The notes under the pieces are model-generated. The model saw only the letters and a list, made by a program, of their open reading frames with translations, was not told the origin of the DNA and did not search any database. Of a DNA stretch of 64,000 bases, positions 13,601 to 24,780 are shown piece by piece. The DNA is from Terebella lapidaria (lineage: Eukaryota > Annelida > Polychaeta > Terebellida > Terebellidae). How positions within the stretch are numbered: position 1 is the first letter of the stretch; the number at the start of each line of letters is the position of its first letter. The position numbers were made by a program, and so were the translations under genes. The stretch lies in assembly GCA_949152475.1 (NCBI GenBank), contig OX424564.1:9548001-9612000 (forward strand). The letters are read 5' to 3'.

Positions 13601-16600
13601 GTCCTGTGACCTTGAAAATGAGGTCAAAAGTCAAATTCAAGGTCACGAGAATATTCAGCATATATCATTTCCTATATGTCCACAATTCATTCCTAGTCTC
13701 TAATTTCAATATTAAGTGAGATATTAGGCTTAATGTGTGCCATTATAAAGCATAGGAAAATTTAACATGGGAAAGTCACATTTGGGCCGAGTTTGGGCCC
13801 AAAATGGCCCACTTCAAGCCATTCAAGCGCAACGAAATTTATACATGTCACAGGGGTACATATGAGGAGTGTTTTTCATCAATAAAAAAAAAAAGTTACT
13901 GAACAGATTTTGAGAAAACGACCGTCGAAGTCCAAAATTGGCCATTTTTCGACGAAAACGGCTGCTCTGACCTTGAAACCAAGGTCAGAGGTCAAATTCA
14001 AGGTCACGACAATATTCAGCATATATCATTTCCTATATGTCCACAATTGATTCCTAGTCTCTAATCTCAATATTAAGTGAGATATTAGGCTTTAATGTGT
14101 CCCATTATAAAGCATAGGAGAATTTAACATGGGAAAGTCCCATTTGGGCCGAGTTTGGGCCCAAAATGGCCCACTTCGAGCGATTCAAGCGCAACGAAAT
14201 TTATACATGTCACAGGGGTACATATGAGGAGTGTTATGCATCAATAAAAAAAAAAGTTACTGAACAGATTTTGAGAAAATGGCCGCCAAAGTCCAAAATC
14301 AGGCATTTTAAGTCGAAAACGGCCGCCATTTTGGAAAAAAAATGCGAAAATCAAAAAACTAAAAAATACCTCCCTCTCGAAATATTTTTAGGCATTTTTG
14401 TGCAAAATTTCAAAAAAATTCGATTGTAAACTTTAAAGATAAAATTGTTGACGGAGGACGACGACGACGGACGACGACGACGCCGGACGCATCGCCATGC
14501 CAATAGGTTACGGACCAAAGGTCCGGTAACCTAAAAAACCCCCAAAAGTAAATACATGCAAATACACGGTTATTCAATCGGGGGGCCTACCATTCACAAC
14601 AGTCACGAACTTAAATCCACGCGAACATGTTGAGATGTTGAAAACGCGAACAATGATACACGCAAAATTTTATACGTTTACAGTATCGCAAAATTTTACG
14701 AAATTTCAACCCTGAACTATCGATCCACCTGCAAGAGGTATTCACTGTGAGCAGCTCTCAGGTGGGTGAGGAGCAGATATTCAGTGTTCTTCGGGTGCAC
14801 AATGTATGTCACAGTGGAGAGAATGGTTCCACTTCGTCGCATTGGCTGCTGAATTGATAGTCGCACCCAGTACGACTCACTGAAATTTTTGACGTGGACC
14901 TCCTGAAATACCGTACGTATGCTACATGTATGCAACAAGATTACAACTGGACAGTAATGTAAAAAGCAGGTATGATGACGTTACAAGACTTAATTATGTT
15001 TATGGAAGATACAAATACATGAAGGTACATGCAGTCCAATTTAAGCTATTAATTGTGCAATACTTTGCCATTGCTAAGGTGCAAATACTGCCTCTGCACA
15101 TAACCTACCCCATTGAAATACAGGGACATTTGATCAGCAATGGCTTCTTCAAATGCATCAGCATCAGAAAACCTTCTGTTCTCTGTAACCAATGAAAGCG
15201 ATCCTGATTGGAAGGTTACTTGATATTCACAAATCAGTACATATGTTTTAAAAAAATACATTCATGAGAATATGTATCTCGCGTACAATGACATGATACT
15301 AACTACTGTAGTACATGAGATATCGTCAATCGGCAAACAAAACTGAAATACATACTGGGGATTTTCTTCAATTTGTAAACTTTCCATATTTTCTTGTGCG
15401 AATATCTCTGCAGATCTGGAAATGAATGAAGACACAATTCTATTCAGTCCATGTCACAATAGTAACAAGGATACTTTGCAAATGAGCACAGATCATTTTA
15501 TGTTTACCAGTAGGGGACACATGGTCCATGGTCACAGCACTTACACAGGAGATCCAAGTCTGCAAAAACACCTGCTGGCGGCTTCTTTTTCTGAAAAAAT
15601 AATAATATTAATGACACAATAAATGTTAATGAAACAACGAAACAATAAATATGTGAATTAATAAATTCAATATTGTTCTTAGGCTTATTGTATTATAGAT
15701 CTAGACCCCTAGACTGGAAGCACATGTTCAATTAAGTGAGCAATTCACAGATCTAGAGTACTAGTAAACATTTTTCTATCATCAATTAAGTGGGCAATTC
15801 ACAGATCTAGAGTAAACATTTTTCTATCATGATTCCCGGTTAGAGTCTACCAGGTTACGACTTACGGACTAGATATATGCTAGATCTATACGAAATCAGC
15901 TGGGAACAAGTATAACGCCATGTTTTTAGAAAAACATGGCAGAAAACCCGGCCCTTTTATATGTACATGTTTTCCATGGACTCACAATACTGAATGTCGA
16001 GTTCACATTGTAAAAAGATGTCCCATAAAACTTGGAATAAGTCACACCAATATTTATACAGTTCATATAGATAGTCAGACAATCAGTCACATCAAAGTAA
16101 ATGATACAGGAAATTGTGTACATCCTCAGACAATTTATCTCCCCCAAGTCTATTTAGATGTACCTATCCTTGTCAGATCGCCAGATCGCTAGCCGTCGGC
16201 AGCTCTGTTAAAATCATCCCACTGAATTCCAGTTCCATATGTCGCCCAGAACTCAGAACCTTCTTGTTTAAAATCCCGGATTACCAATATCCTCCAAACA
16301 TCACTATAGGTACACACAAAGCGCCTTTATAATCTTCTTAACACTTTCCACAATCAGGTCAGGTCTAACCCCTTCCCGTTGATATGCAAAAAAATTATCG
16401 ATAGGGCATAACAGCCTATCATGGATGATGCACAAATACGAATTTCCGCTCCCTTTAAATATTTATATATAAGTGGCAGGATTTGATGAATACGTTTAGG
16501 CCTATTACAATAAACATGATAAATAGATGTGTAGTTCCTGCACACTAGGCCCCTGGGCATATATACAAAATTATGTAATAGGGTTCATATAAAATAGGAA

Positions 16601-17524
16601 AATTATGCCTTTATTAGCAAATTATTTCAATGACTGGTGTACGCTAAAAACTCGGCTTCGTCACGGCGGTCTTGGCTATTTAATGCGGTCGCGCTTGTAA
16701 AGCAATTTTCATGCTTCAGTTTCGTTATGCTATAGCCAAAGCTCATCATCGACAAAGTAATCAAACCTAATAGGCCTGATACAATGAAAACAATTTGGAA
16801 AGAGAATTTCAAACTATTTTCTGAAATGATTACAACTAATTATCACTGTCCATCCCTGCAATACAACATATTTCTAGCGGTTACGTGTTGGCGTAGTAAT
16901 ATAGGTAATTATAGTAATTAAACCAGGTCAGACTTATGCGAGTTCCAAGATACCTGGTAGGAGATTCGGTAATTGCACTTGCGCATACCAGCCGCAAACT
17001 AATTCAAAACAGCGCTTTCCATTGTCATGCAATTACAGTTATTAATACATTTATATCAGCAGTGTTTTTCAATCAGTTTAACGAGATGTACCGGGTTTTA
17101 TCGTAAATTTGCGAAACCCACACCAGTGTATGCTGAATCTAAGAGAGTCGTCCGGAGAAGTCGGAAGACAGGAGATACATTGGGTGAGGTCAACGACAAT
17201 CACATATACCCGGCCCTGAGGGGCCGGGAATGAAATTGCCCACTAAATTGAACATGCAACCCATAAACATGAAGATGACTGACAAATAAAATATCAATTT
17301 CATAAACATGAGACCTAGGTGCCAAATACTGAAGATATGTTTGACTATGATTAAAATACCTTGAACTTCTTTCTCATTGCATCAAAAAGTTCATTTTTAT
17401 GCAGTTTCTCCAAATTTTCTGATGCGAGATCAGTTGCAGAGATTGTGGGCCAATTTTCAAACAGGAATGGATAATCAACTCTGGCAAAACGCCCTAAAAT
17501 CCTATTGATTGAAGCAACTTCCAT
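10667..17524 (-). CDS. CENPN: Centromere protein N
   Basis: Nine exons on the minus strand: 17524-17360, 15590-15545, 15415-15356, 15203-15109, 14902-14729, 11545-11444, 11343-11304, 11200-11082 and 10891-10667. They give 341 aa (human CENP-N 339 aa), with all junction phases agreeing. Exons 1-3 encode the N-terminal pyrin-like domain that reads the CENP-A nucleosome (INRILGRFARVDYP, then DLDLLYLQRYSHKKIWKVYK against human DIIYMQFHQHQKVWDVFQ). Exon 5 carries the SYWVRLSIQ strand (human NAVWIRIAW). Exons 8-9 encode the C-terminal CENP-L-binding part (VQYKLETAFKG; CRVKFQGPSVLEG; NLAVAGLA). Exon 2 is only 46 nt and uses the perfect GTAAGT at 15544, not a GT 37 bases further on, which would break the frame. 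CENP-N recruits the constitutive centromere network to CENP-A chromatin. Intron 5 is 3.2 kb because of inserted repeats. Confidence 0.95.
11665..12060. mobile_element. Foldback MITE in CENPN intron 5
   Basis: Arms at about 11675-11745 and 11985-12050 are inverted copies. Both contain GGAATTCCCATT, a TTCGAACTGCGTACTGCGAG-type stretch and a CATTCTCGCA-type outer end. The interior is unrelated and has no open frame. Superfamily not determined. Confidence 0.65.
12142..14534 (+). mobile_element. Non-autonomous element with 134-bp internal satellite (family S1, copy 1)
   Basis: It starts with a TTAGCCCAATGGGCTA palindrome followed by AGGTTACCGG. It ends with a long hairpin (14501-14531; TAGGTTACGGACC, AAA, GGTCCGGTAACCT) and CTAA. 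Inside are about 11-12 tandem units of about 134 bp (12187-13740), each with a TGACCTTGAAAATGAGGTCA core. A 3' tail follows that is itself repeated (13740-14100 and 14100-14440), then a GGACGACGACG microsatellite. It lies wholly in CENPN intron 5. No transposase frame. Related copies occur at 37706-41978 and 23834-24215. The tail-hairpin plus satellite plan resembles non-autonomous Helentron-type elements of marine invertebrates, but that assignment is inference. Confidence 0.8.
15732..15832. repeat. Short tandem duplication in CENPN intron 1
   Basis: Two imperfect copies of about 50 bp share AATTAAGTG, GCAATTCACAGATCTAGAG and CATTTTTCTATCAT. The rest of intron 1 (15591-17359) shows no recognised feature apart from a GC hairpin at 17209-17228. 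Confidence 0.7.
17209..17228. repeat. GC-rich hairpin upstream of CENPN exon 1 donor
   Basis: CCCGGCCC, loop TGAG, GGGCCGGG; a perfect 8-bp stem in otherwise AT-rich intron DNA. It may mark the end of an unrecognised mobile element. Confidence 0.6.
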
Positions 17525-18288
17525 TGGTGACTTCTACATGGCATAAAATACAACAACAACGATAATATTTTTGTAAACAAGTGTCCAAAACACAAATCAA
17601 GTCAAATTCGCCGCCATTTCTTCATAAATACACATAAATCGATGACGTCATCAATATTATAAACAGCGTCATGGTTTAGAACGATCGATATCTACACACA
17701 TTATATGGGCGGTGTACGCTGAAGAAAGAAAAAGTTGAAAAAAAAGTTCAATCCATACCGAGATGCTTATTTTAGCCCGATCATAGAATTTATGGGCCCG
17801 CATACATTTGCTTGATTCTTCAAACAATAAATTAATTGAGATTGATACAGTAGGCCTATGGGTGGCTAGGATAGATCTAGGCCTATATCGAAAACATGTT
17901 TGCATCTTCAGAGCATGCACAGGCACCTCAGGAAGATGACGCGAGGGTGCGGGTGGGATGGGGTATCTTCTTCACATATCCCCCTACCACCCTGTCCCAA
18001 GATAGATGCCCGTGGTATTGAATAAGATCTACTTTCATTCTTTGGGATAATAAAAATCCTGCAAACCCTTTATTGGGTTAAATTTTATTGGGTTTCAACT
18101 TTTAAGACGAAGGCCTACTGTAGATTGCCAACTTTTCCAATCTTTTAGAATTGAGTCTTGCATTTTCAATTTAGAATCTAGTAGATAATCAATTTTGACT
18201 TCACAGTGTGCCAAGTTAAATGACAAAAAATAAAGAAAGATGAAATAGCCTAAGTGAAGGGTCAGGTCCTGAGTAAATGGGACTGACA
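17525..18288. promoter_or_regulatory. CENPN upstream region
   Basis: Start of the divergent interval between CENPN (-) and the first crotonase gene (+). It must hold the CENPN promoter. It contains a decayed piece of the 2.7-5.6 kb foldback family at about 18110-18240. No core promoter motif stands out. Confidence 0.35.
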
Positions 18289-19129
18289 TAGGCGTATCTA
18301 GGGGGGGGGGGGGGGCACGTGACCCCTGTGCCCAAAAATGATGTCTTTATGCCCCCTCTTTAGAGAGACTATACCCCTGTCCCTCCCTATACCAATAATA
18401 AAACATATAACATAAGTCCTATAAGCATTTACATTATCGAAATTATAAAAGTTACCGAGCATTAAATTTGTTCAAAACTTTCTTGCGGAGATTTATAATA
18501 GTTGCCGGCCGCTCCTGTCATATGGAGAGCCTCGTCGAACTTGCGGAGTTCCCCCGTATTGGGTTACTGTATGCGATCCGTTGCTCACTCATCGCACGGC
18601 ACAGGTGAAGTCGGGAGACAAACCAGAATTAGTGGACCATACCCGTTATGTTATGTATTACTAAAAAGGAGTGCCACCATTATTGCCCAGTATTGAAAAT
18701 AAATATGCATGTCAGTATCTGTATACATAAGGAACAACATATTGTATTCTCTGACTTTATCATTTATCTATGAAAATTAGTTGAATTTTCACATGCATAT
18801 TTCATGGTTCATGTCAAATTACAACTGAATGCATACTAGTCTATAAATATTTGATTGCAAAACTGGTTGTACATGTAGTCAAAACTGTTGAGCTGTCAAG
18901 GGTAATATGTACCCAAAATAGGACCAGAATGCACCAGCAAACACCAAAAAGCGTTTGGCTTCTGGGGCCCTTAAGTGCAGCCTCTTAAGTGCAGCCCCTT
19001 GCCCTTAAGTGCAGGCCCTTAAGTGCAGCTTGGGACTCGCTGCGCTCGTGCCTCGCTTCGCTCGGACCATCCACTGAATTTGATTCCTGTGCCCCCCCCC
19101 CCCTTTCTGGGATTTCTAGATACGCCCCT
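18289..19129. mobile_element. hAT-like MITE
   Basis: Terminal inverted repeats TAGGCGTATCTAG (left) and, reverse-complemented, AGGGGCGTATCTAG (right). They are flanked by 8-bp direct repeats GACTGACA (18281-18288) and GACTGACC (19130-19137), 7 of 8 matching. This TIR wording and an 8-bp target duplication are typical of hAT elements. Poly-G/poly-C runs lie just inside both ends. No transposase. Confidence 0.85.
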
Positions 19130-19137
19130 GACTGACC

Positions 19138-19768
19138 ACCTGTATAAACTGTGTCACTTGATTTATTTGTATATACATATACATATATGAATAATGTTTA
19201 TATAGACTTCCAACAAGCAGTTATAGCCAGAGCAGATTCACGTAAATGTATATATTGGGGTTCCTAAGGATGCTTCAGCACAAAAATGAAATTAAAAAAG
19301 GACGTTTCATCATGGCTATAACAGCAATTGTTGGAGATCTAACACCGAACAATTACCGTACATGTATGCCTACTGCACTGCCGGGCATTGAAGTCACCAC
19401 TAGACTCATCCGATATCATATTAATAACGCTCCAACCTGACATATATGCTCCAGTTAAAATTGCCGTTGAATGTAGACCTACATTCCATATGCAATGTGG
19501 ACACACTATCAATTTCAAGATGCAATAGCCTTTTCTAACACCTAGTTCATTGATATTTACAAACATGAACACGTGCCCTTGTTTACAAATACAAACACGT
19601 GATAAGACATGCGCAGTGGTGATTTTTTTGCTATCTAGACAGATAGCATTAGGAAGACTTCGCCCTTCGTAGGTTCTTTAAACAGGACACCACTTTAAAT
19701 CCGGGATTGGAGGTTTTGTAGGTTTTTGTGCAATCTTATTTGTAACGTAGATTCCATTTAAAAAAAAA
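19138..19768. promoter_or_regulatory. Upstream region of the + crotonase gene
   Basis: About 630 bp without coding signal; it should hold the promoter and 5' UTR of the gene starting at 19769. An A9 run sits immediately before the ATG. Confidence 0.35.
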
Positions 19769-21395
19769 ATGACGAAACGACTTGAAGTTCGATTTGATGA
19801 GAATATAGCATTCATTGAGTTTACTCATGGGAAAAACCAGTTCACGCATGAATTCCTTGACGATTTGAACACGGCCTTGGACCAAGTATTAGCGTGAGTA
19901 CATAGTGTAAGTAAGTTGAGGCCCTATATTAAGTGGACCGAATAACAGCTCTAGGCCCCTATTTGTAGTTAAAATCCATAATGGGTTTTTGATGTTTTGT
20001 ATATAAGGTTACCCTCAGGCATGTATGTGTAGTTGTGCTCCAGATTATTTTGTAACGTTAACGGCCTGAAAGATTACACTATTCCCATTTATGGTTATAA
20101 TGTACTTTTGAAAAAAATATCCGTTTATCAAGTTTATAACCAATTAGTATATATACATAACTCATTGTTTTTGTCAGTAACCCCTCAGCCGAAGCCCTGG
20201 TGACGTACTCCACAGGCAAGCACTACAGTGATGGTCTGGACCTGGCCACGATAGGGGCCGCCGGACTCCAGTACGCCCTCACATTCTCAAAGAAGTTCTG
20301 TGAATTCCAAGCGAGACTCCTGACATTCCCCATGCCAACTATTGCTGCTCTCAATGGTGAGCAAGGATTTTCAGCCAAATATAAACTTGGCATTTCTTTC
20401 AAAAAGGCAACAACGTATTTATACATATATTGCCAGTTTTACTTTTAATGATATTCTTCATTTCCATCATGTTATCTAAGGTATTACTTGTTTTTCATTC
20501 CGATATATTATATGTTTTCCAACTCAACAAATTCTTACAGGCCATACAATTTGCTTATATTTCCAATAAGCCACGGTTGTATGTGAAACTTTGGGGACAT
20601 TGCACACCTTCTCTATAATCAATCTTATTACATCATATACTAGTACATACATATATAACTATACATCTGACAGGCCACGCCTTTGCGGGTGGCGCAGTGA
20701 TGGCGCTGGCTCACGACTATCGTGTGATGAATGCTGACAAGGGCTGGCTCTGTCTTCCAGAGGTCAAAATCAGGCTCATGTTCACCAGAACACTCATGGA
20801 GATCCTCAAGTGAGTCACAATGCTTTATGGATAATATGATGATGATTCTGAAATTATACTCTCCGTGTACAAAGATCCAAACTTCACAGATATATAATAT
20901 TTACATATACATGTATGGCCTTCTCTTGGAGATGTCTTGGAAGTTTTGATTTCCATTTGAGAGATCACGTTTATCAATCCAAAGGACGTGTACCATGATA
21001 AGCGGATTAGAAATAACGAGACCGTCAGTCCGACATTACTTGTTTGCTTTCTTGATAAAATTTTCAATAGTAGTCCGTAGCAATGTGTTATCTCACCACA
21101 CTCGTGCTTCAGGGCAAAGCTGCCTGTGGGACACATCCAACGGGACATGGTCACGATGGGGAGACGGCTAACTGGGCCCGAGGCTCTAGAGCTCGGGGTC
21201 GTGGATCGCACGGCGCCCCCGGCTGACCTGGTCAGGGAGGCCACTCGGCTCGCCGGGGACCTGCTCAAAAACGGCGCCTACGGACGGCAGATCATGGGCG
21301 ACATGAAAAACGATGTTTACTCCAATGTCGTCGATACACTTGGCGATAACAAGTTCAATTACTTAACGACGCAAACATTTAAAAGTAAAGTTTGA
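19769..21395 (+). CDS. Crotonase-family enoyl-CoA isomerase/hydratase-like protein, copy 1
   Basis: Four exons: 19769-19893, 20178-20356, 20674-20809 and 21113-21395, giving 240 aa. It shows the crotonase fold signatures: the first oxyanion-hole region TGKHYSDGLDL (about aa 54-64), FPMPTIAALNGHAFAGG, the second oxyanion hole with its Gly-Gly pair, MALAHDYRVM, and LTGPEALELGVVD. It most resembles the short eukaryotic peroxisomal delta3-delta2 enoyl-CoA isomerases of the plant ECI type. That family moves double bonds of unsaturated enoyl-CoAs so beta-oxidation can proceed. The C-terminus is -SKV, near but not equal to the canonical peroxisomal SKL, so location is uncertain. AATAAA follows 9 bases after the stop (21404-21409). 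A paralogue with identical exon lengths lies on - at 29946-31232. Exact substrate cannot be assigned. Confidence 0.94.
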
Positions 21396-21705
21396 ACGAT
21401 ATGAATAAAGTTTTTTATTTGCACAAAAAAATCGTGTTCATGTCGTGTCAAAAAAGAAAAGAAAAAAGTGAAGAGTGATGAAGCATTGGCTATAAGTTGT
21501 AGTTGATCTTATGTACATTCAATGCAATGTGATTCAACAAATTATTATGAAACCTCTGACCGTTTCATAATGGAACAGAATCTATATCGTAAAAGGATAA
21601 CAAAGCTTCTCACAAGTAAAGTATTCTAAGTAACAACACGACACCATTTGGAATCGCATATATGAGCAAAAACGGGTTACAACTAGACGTGAAGGCTTAG
21701 AGGCC
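21396..21705. other. 3' flank of crotonase copy 1
   Basis: Contains the polyadenylation signal at 21404-21409 and otherwise nothing recognised before the satellite element. Confidence 0.6.
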
Positions 21706-23415
21706 TTGGGGCATTTCGATACACAACACAATCTCAGGTGAACTGTTAATTACTGACAACTCTGCAACCAAAATGATTATGTAGATACATCCATTTCAAT
21801 CCAAGACGACGTGTTCATGTCGATGAGATATAAATGAAAATAAACCGAGATATGACCGAAAATGAAAAATGCCGATTCAGCAGAAAAAAAAATTTGGTCC
21901 AGGCACAATTTCACCCAACATACCCCTAAGACATGTTTGTCTAGTACCACGAGTCCCAAAATAACATCCACTTCATTCAACGATGCATCGTTTCCGAGAT
22001 ATGGCCAGAAATGAAAAATGTCAAGAAAGCGAAAAAAATTTGGCACAGGATCAAGTTGACCCAACATACCCCTAAGACATAATTGCCTAGTGTCACGAGT
22101 CCTAAATTAACGTCCGTTTCCCTCTACGATGCACCGTTTCCGAGATATGGCCGAAAATGAAAAACGCTGACTCAGCAAAAAAAAAATGGCCCAGGGCCAA
22201 GTTCACCCAACATACCCCTAAGACACGTTTGCCTAGTGTCACGAGTCCGAAAATAACGTCCGTTTCGCTCTACGACGCACCGTTTCCGAGGTATCGACGA
22301 AAACCAAAAATGCCCCTTCGGCAAAATAATTTCGGGTCAAGGTCAAAGTTCATCTATAATACCCCTCAGACATGTTTGTCTAGTGCCACGAGTCCGAAAA
22401 TAACGTCCGTTTCGCTCTGCAACGCACCGTTTCCGAGATATCGACGAAAACGAAAAATGCCGACTCAGCTAAAAAAATTCGGGTCAAGGTCAAAGTTCAT
22501 CCATAAAACCCTCAAGACCTGTTTGTCTAGGTCGACGAGTCCAAAAATGACGTCCGTTTCGCTCTACGACGCACCGTTTCCGAGATATCGCCGAAAAACG
22601 AAAAATGCCGACTTGGCGAAAAAAATTTTGGGTCAAGGTCAAAGTTCATTCATAATACCCCTAAGACATGTTCGCCTAGTGTCACGAGTCCGAAAATAAC
22701 GTCTGTTTCGCTCTTCGACGCACCGTTTCCGAGATATGGCCGAAAATGAAATAGGTTGACTCAGCAAAAAAAATTGGCCCATCGCCAAGTTCACCCAAGA
22801 TACCCCTAAGACATGTTTGCCAAGTGACACGAGTCCGAAAATAACGTCCGTTTCGCTCTACGACGCACCATTTTCGAGATATCGAAGGAAACGAAAAATG
22901 CCGACTCGGCAAAAAAATTTCGGGTCAAGGTCAAAGTTCATCCATAATACCCCTTAGACATGTTTGTCTAGGGTGACGAGTCCGAAAATAACGTCCGTTT
23001 CGCTCTACGATGCACCGTTTCCGAGATATGCAATCAGCCTCAAGGATGACTCACCAAAATTGTTTTCGGCCCCTGGGTCAAAGGTCGTTTGAGGGATTGA
23101 CTCCATAATCAATAGGGTTCCTCTGAGACACTATATCAACGTATATGTCAAGTTTCAGAATGGTAGCACAAGTACTTTTTGAGTTATCATCCGGAAACCA
23201 TTTGACACAAAATTCATCCTCACAGACTAACCGGACCTCGGAGCCGGCTCTAAAACAATAGGGTTCATCTGTGTAATATATGTGATAACTGGTGAAAATT
23301 TCTCGAAGATTCGTCAAGGCGTTCTTGAGTTATCGTCCGGAAACCAAAAAGTGAAAAAAAAAAAAAAAAAAAATCTGACAAAACCATAAGGACATTTCGT
23401 GCCGAAATGCCCTAA
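21706..23415. mobile_element. Non-autonomous element with ~147-bp internal satellite (family S2)
   Basis: 13-bp terminal inverted repeats (TTGGGGCATTTCG on the left and TTAGGGCATTTCG reverse-complemented at 23403-23415, 12 of 13 matching). The right end is also a hairpin (GGACATTTCG / CGAAATGCCC). The interior has about eight tandem units of 143-151 bp sharing a CGTCCGTTTCGCTCTACGAC stretch, CACCGTTTCCGAGATAT and GGTCAAGGTCAAAGTTCAT. The 180-aa open frame at 22157-22699 is simply read through these units (period near a multiple of three) and is not a gene. A poly-A run lies at 23354-23373. Confidence 0.8.
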
Positions 23416-23833
23416 CAATCAGAATATAACCTTATTTTGATCTCAAGTGATTGCCGCCTAAAAATCAAGCAAATGCCCAAAACTGTCTTCGGACCAGATT
23501 TTTCACGACGCTGCGGAAATTAGCGACTACGAGACAGCAATCTGGTAGAAAGTTGCCCTTTGACTCTCAGGTGGAGTCGCGTTACATCAGAATACTAGCA
23601 CCGTTCAGGGAGGACGATGGGCGAGACTCTATAGATACGTGATCAGGTTACAAAAAATCCCGAGTATATCTAGGTAAATACACATCTCTCTTGTGTATTT
23701 CTGGTAAATCATATCAAAACACCGATCACACTGTTCATCATTATTGCTAATATATATCGGATCAACGTACCAGGGGTTCGTCAAGTCGAAAAGCTGGACT
23801 CCGTTCTAAGTCCATTTTATCAACGCTTGAAGT
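23416..23833. other. No gene seen
   Basis: Short spacer between two satellite-bearing elements; contains a decayed piece resembling the foldback family of 2.7-5.6 kb (about 23540-23600). Otherwise unassigned. Confidence 0.4.
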
Positions 23834-24215
23834 TTAGGTTACCGTTACATTATTGCTAATATCTCATTTAATATTGTGATTATAGATTAGGAATCAATTG
23901 TGGACATATAGGAAATGATACTAAGTATGCTGAATATTCTCATGACCTTGAATTTGACCTTTGATCTCATTTTCAAGGTCACAGAACAAAATGGCTAATA
24001 TCTCGCTCATTATCAACTTTACAGCCTAGGAATCAATTGTGCACATAATATAGGGAAATATATATATGCTGGATACTGTCATGACCTTGAACTTGAACCT
24101 TATTTTCAAGGTCGGAGCACATAATGGCTAATATCTTGCATAATATCGAATTTACAGCTTAGGAATCCATAGTGAACATATAGGAAATGATATATGCTGA
24201 ATATTCTGGTGATAT
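23834..24215 (-). mobile_element. Truncated S1 element copy
   Basis: Begins TTAGGTTACCG, the S1 terminal motif, and contains about two and a half units of the 134-bp satellite in reverse orientation (TGACCTTGAATTTGACCT and TCATTTTCAAGGTCA). Confidence 0.75.
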
Positions 24216-24289
24216 ATATGTGGCGATTTTGCCCAAAGATCGCAGCAGGAGTCTTTGCAAAACACTAACCAGTTTTACGGTCTATTTTT

Positions 24290-24780
24290 TAGATCACTCC
24301 AGTTCGGAGCGTGCGTTGCCTCGCAACGCACTGTACTCAATTGAGCCCAGTAAACTATAACAATGGTTTGACCTAGTTTCTCCTCCCGCCTCTCGGTTCG
24401 ATATATACGCGAGCATTGGCTTGGTCTGTGAGATTGTCCCAGAGCAAGCCAAGAGGCAGGACGAGAGGCTCGCCATGAGCTTTACGTCCCTGTGTCTTGG
24501 GTAAGGCCCTCGCGGGCCCTGGGGACGATTTCCATTGGGGGCCCAGGTGGGGGAGACCGTTGCTGACTCGGGGGCTCACGCCCTGTGGATGACCGGTTTC
24601 TTACCACCTGGGGTGGTGTGACACAGGCTCTGGCAGACCGTCAGGCTGGCTCAGAGTTCCATCTCTGTGACAGTGCCTTCGGCGAGGCCGGCCAGCAACA
24701 TGCCCACGTGTACGGGTTCCGTGGTGCCGCTCCCATGGCATCTCGGGCTCTAGATACGGCTACATTACCATAACTATGTA
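24290..24780. other. GC-rich block of unknown nature
   Basis: It is markedly more GC-rich than its surroundings and contains a perfect hairpin at 24311-24331 (GTGCGTTGC, loop CTC, GCAACGCAC). Small open frames on both strands (24585-24773 +, 24373-24579 -) have no recognised domain. It could be a fragment of a repeat that originated elsewhere. No terminal repeats were found. Confidence 0.45.

Noticed and set aside
15508-15544. Longer CENPN exon 2 using the GT at 15507
   Set aside because: It creates a stop at the junction with exon 3. The GTAAGT at 15544 gives the phase and sequence expected from human CENP-N.
22157-22699. 180-aa open frame
   Set aside because: It is the S2 satellite read through; the repeated residues follow the ~147-bp unit.
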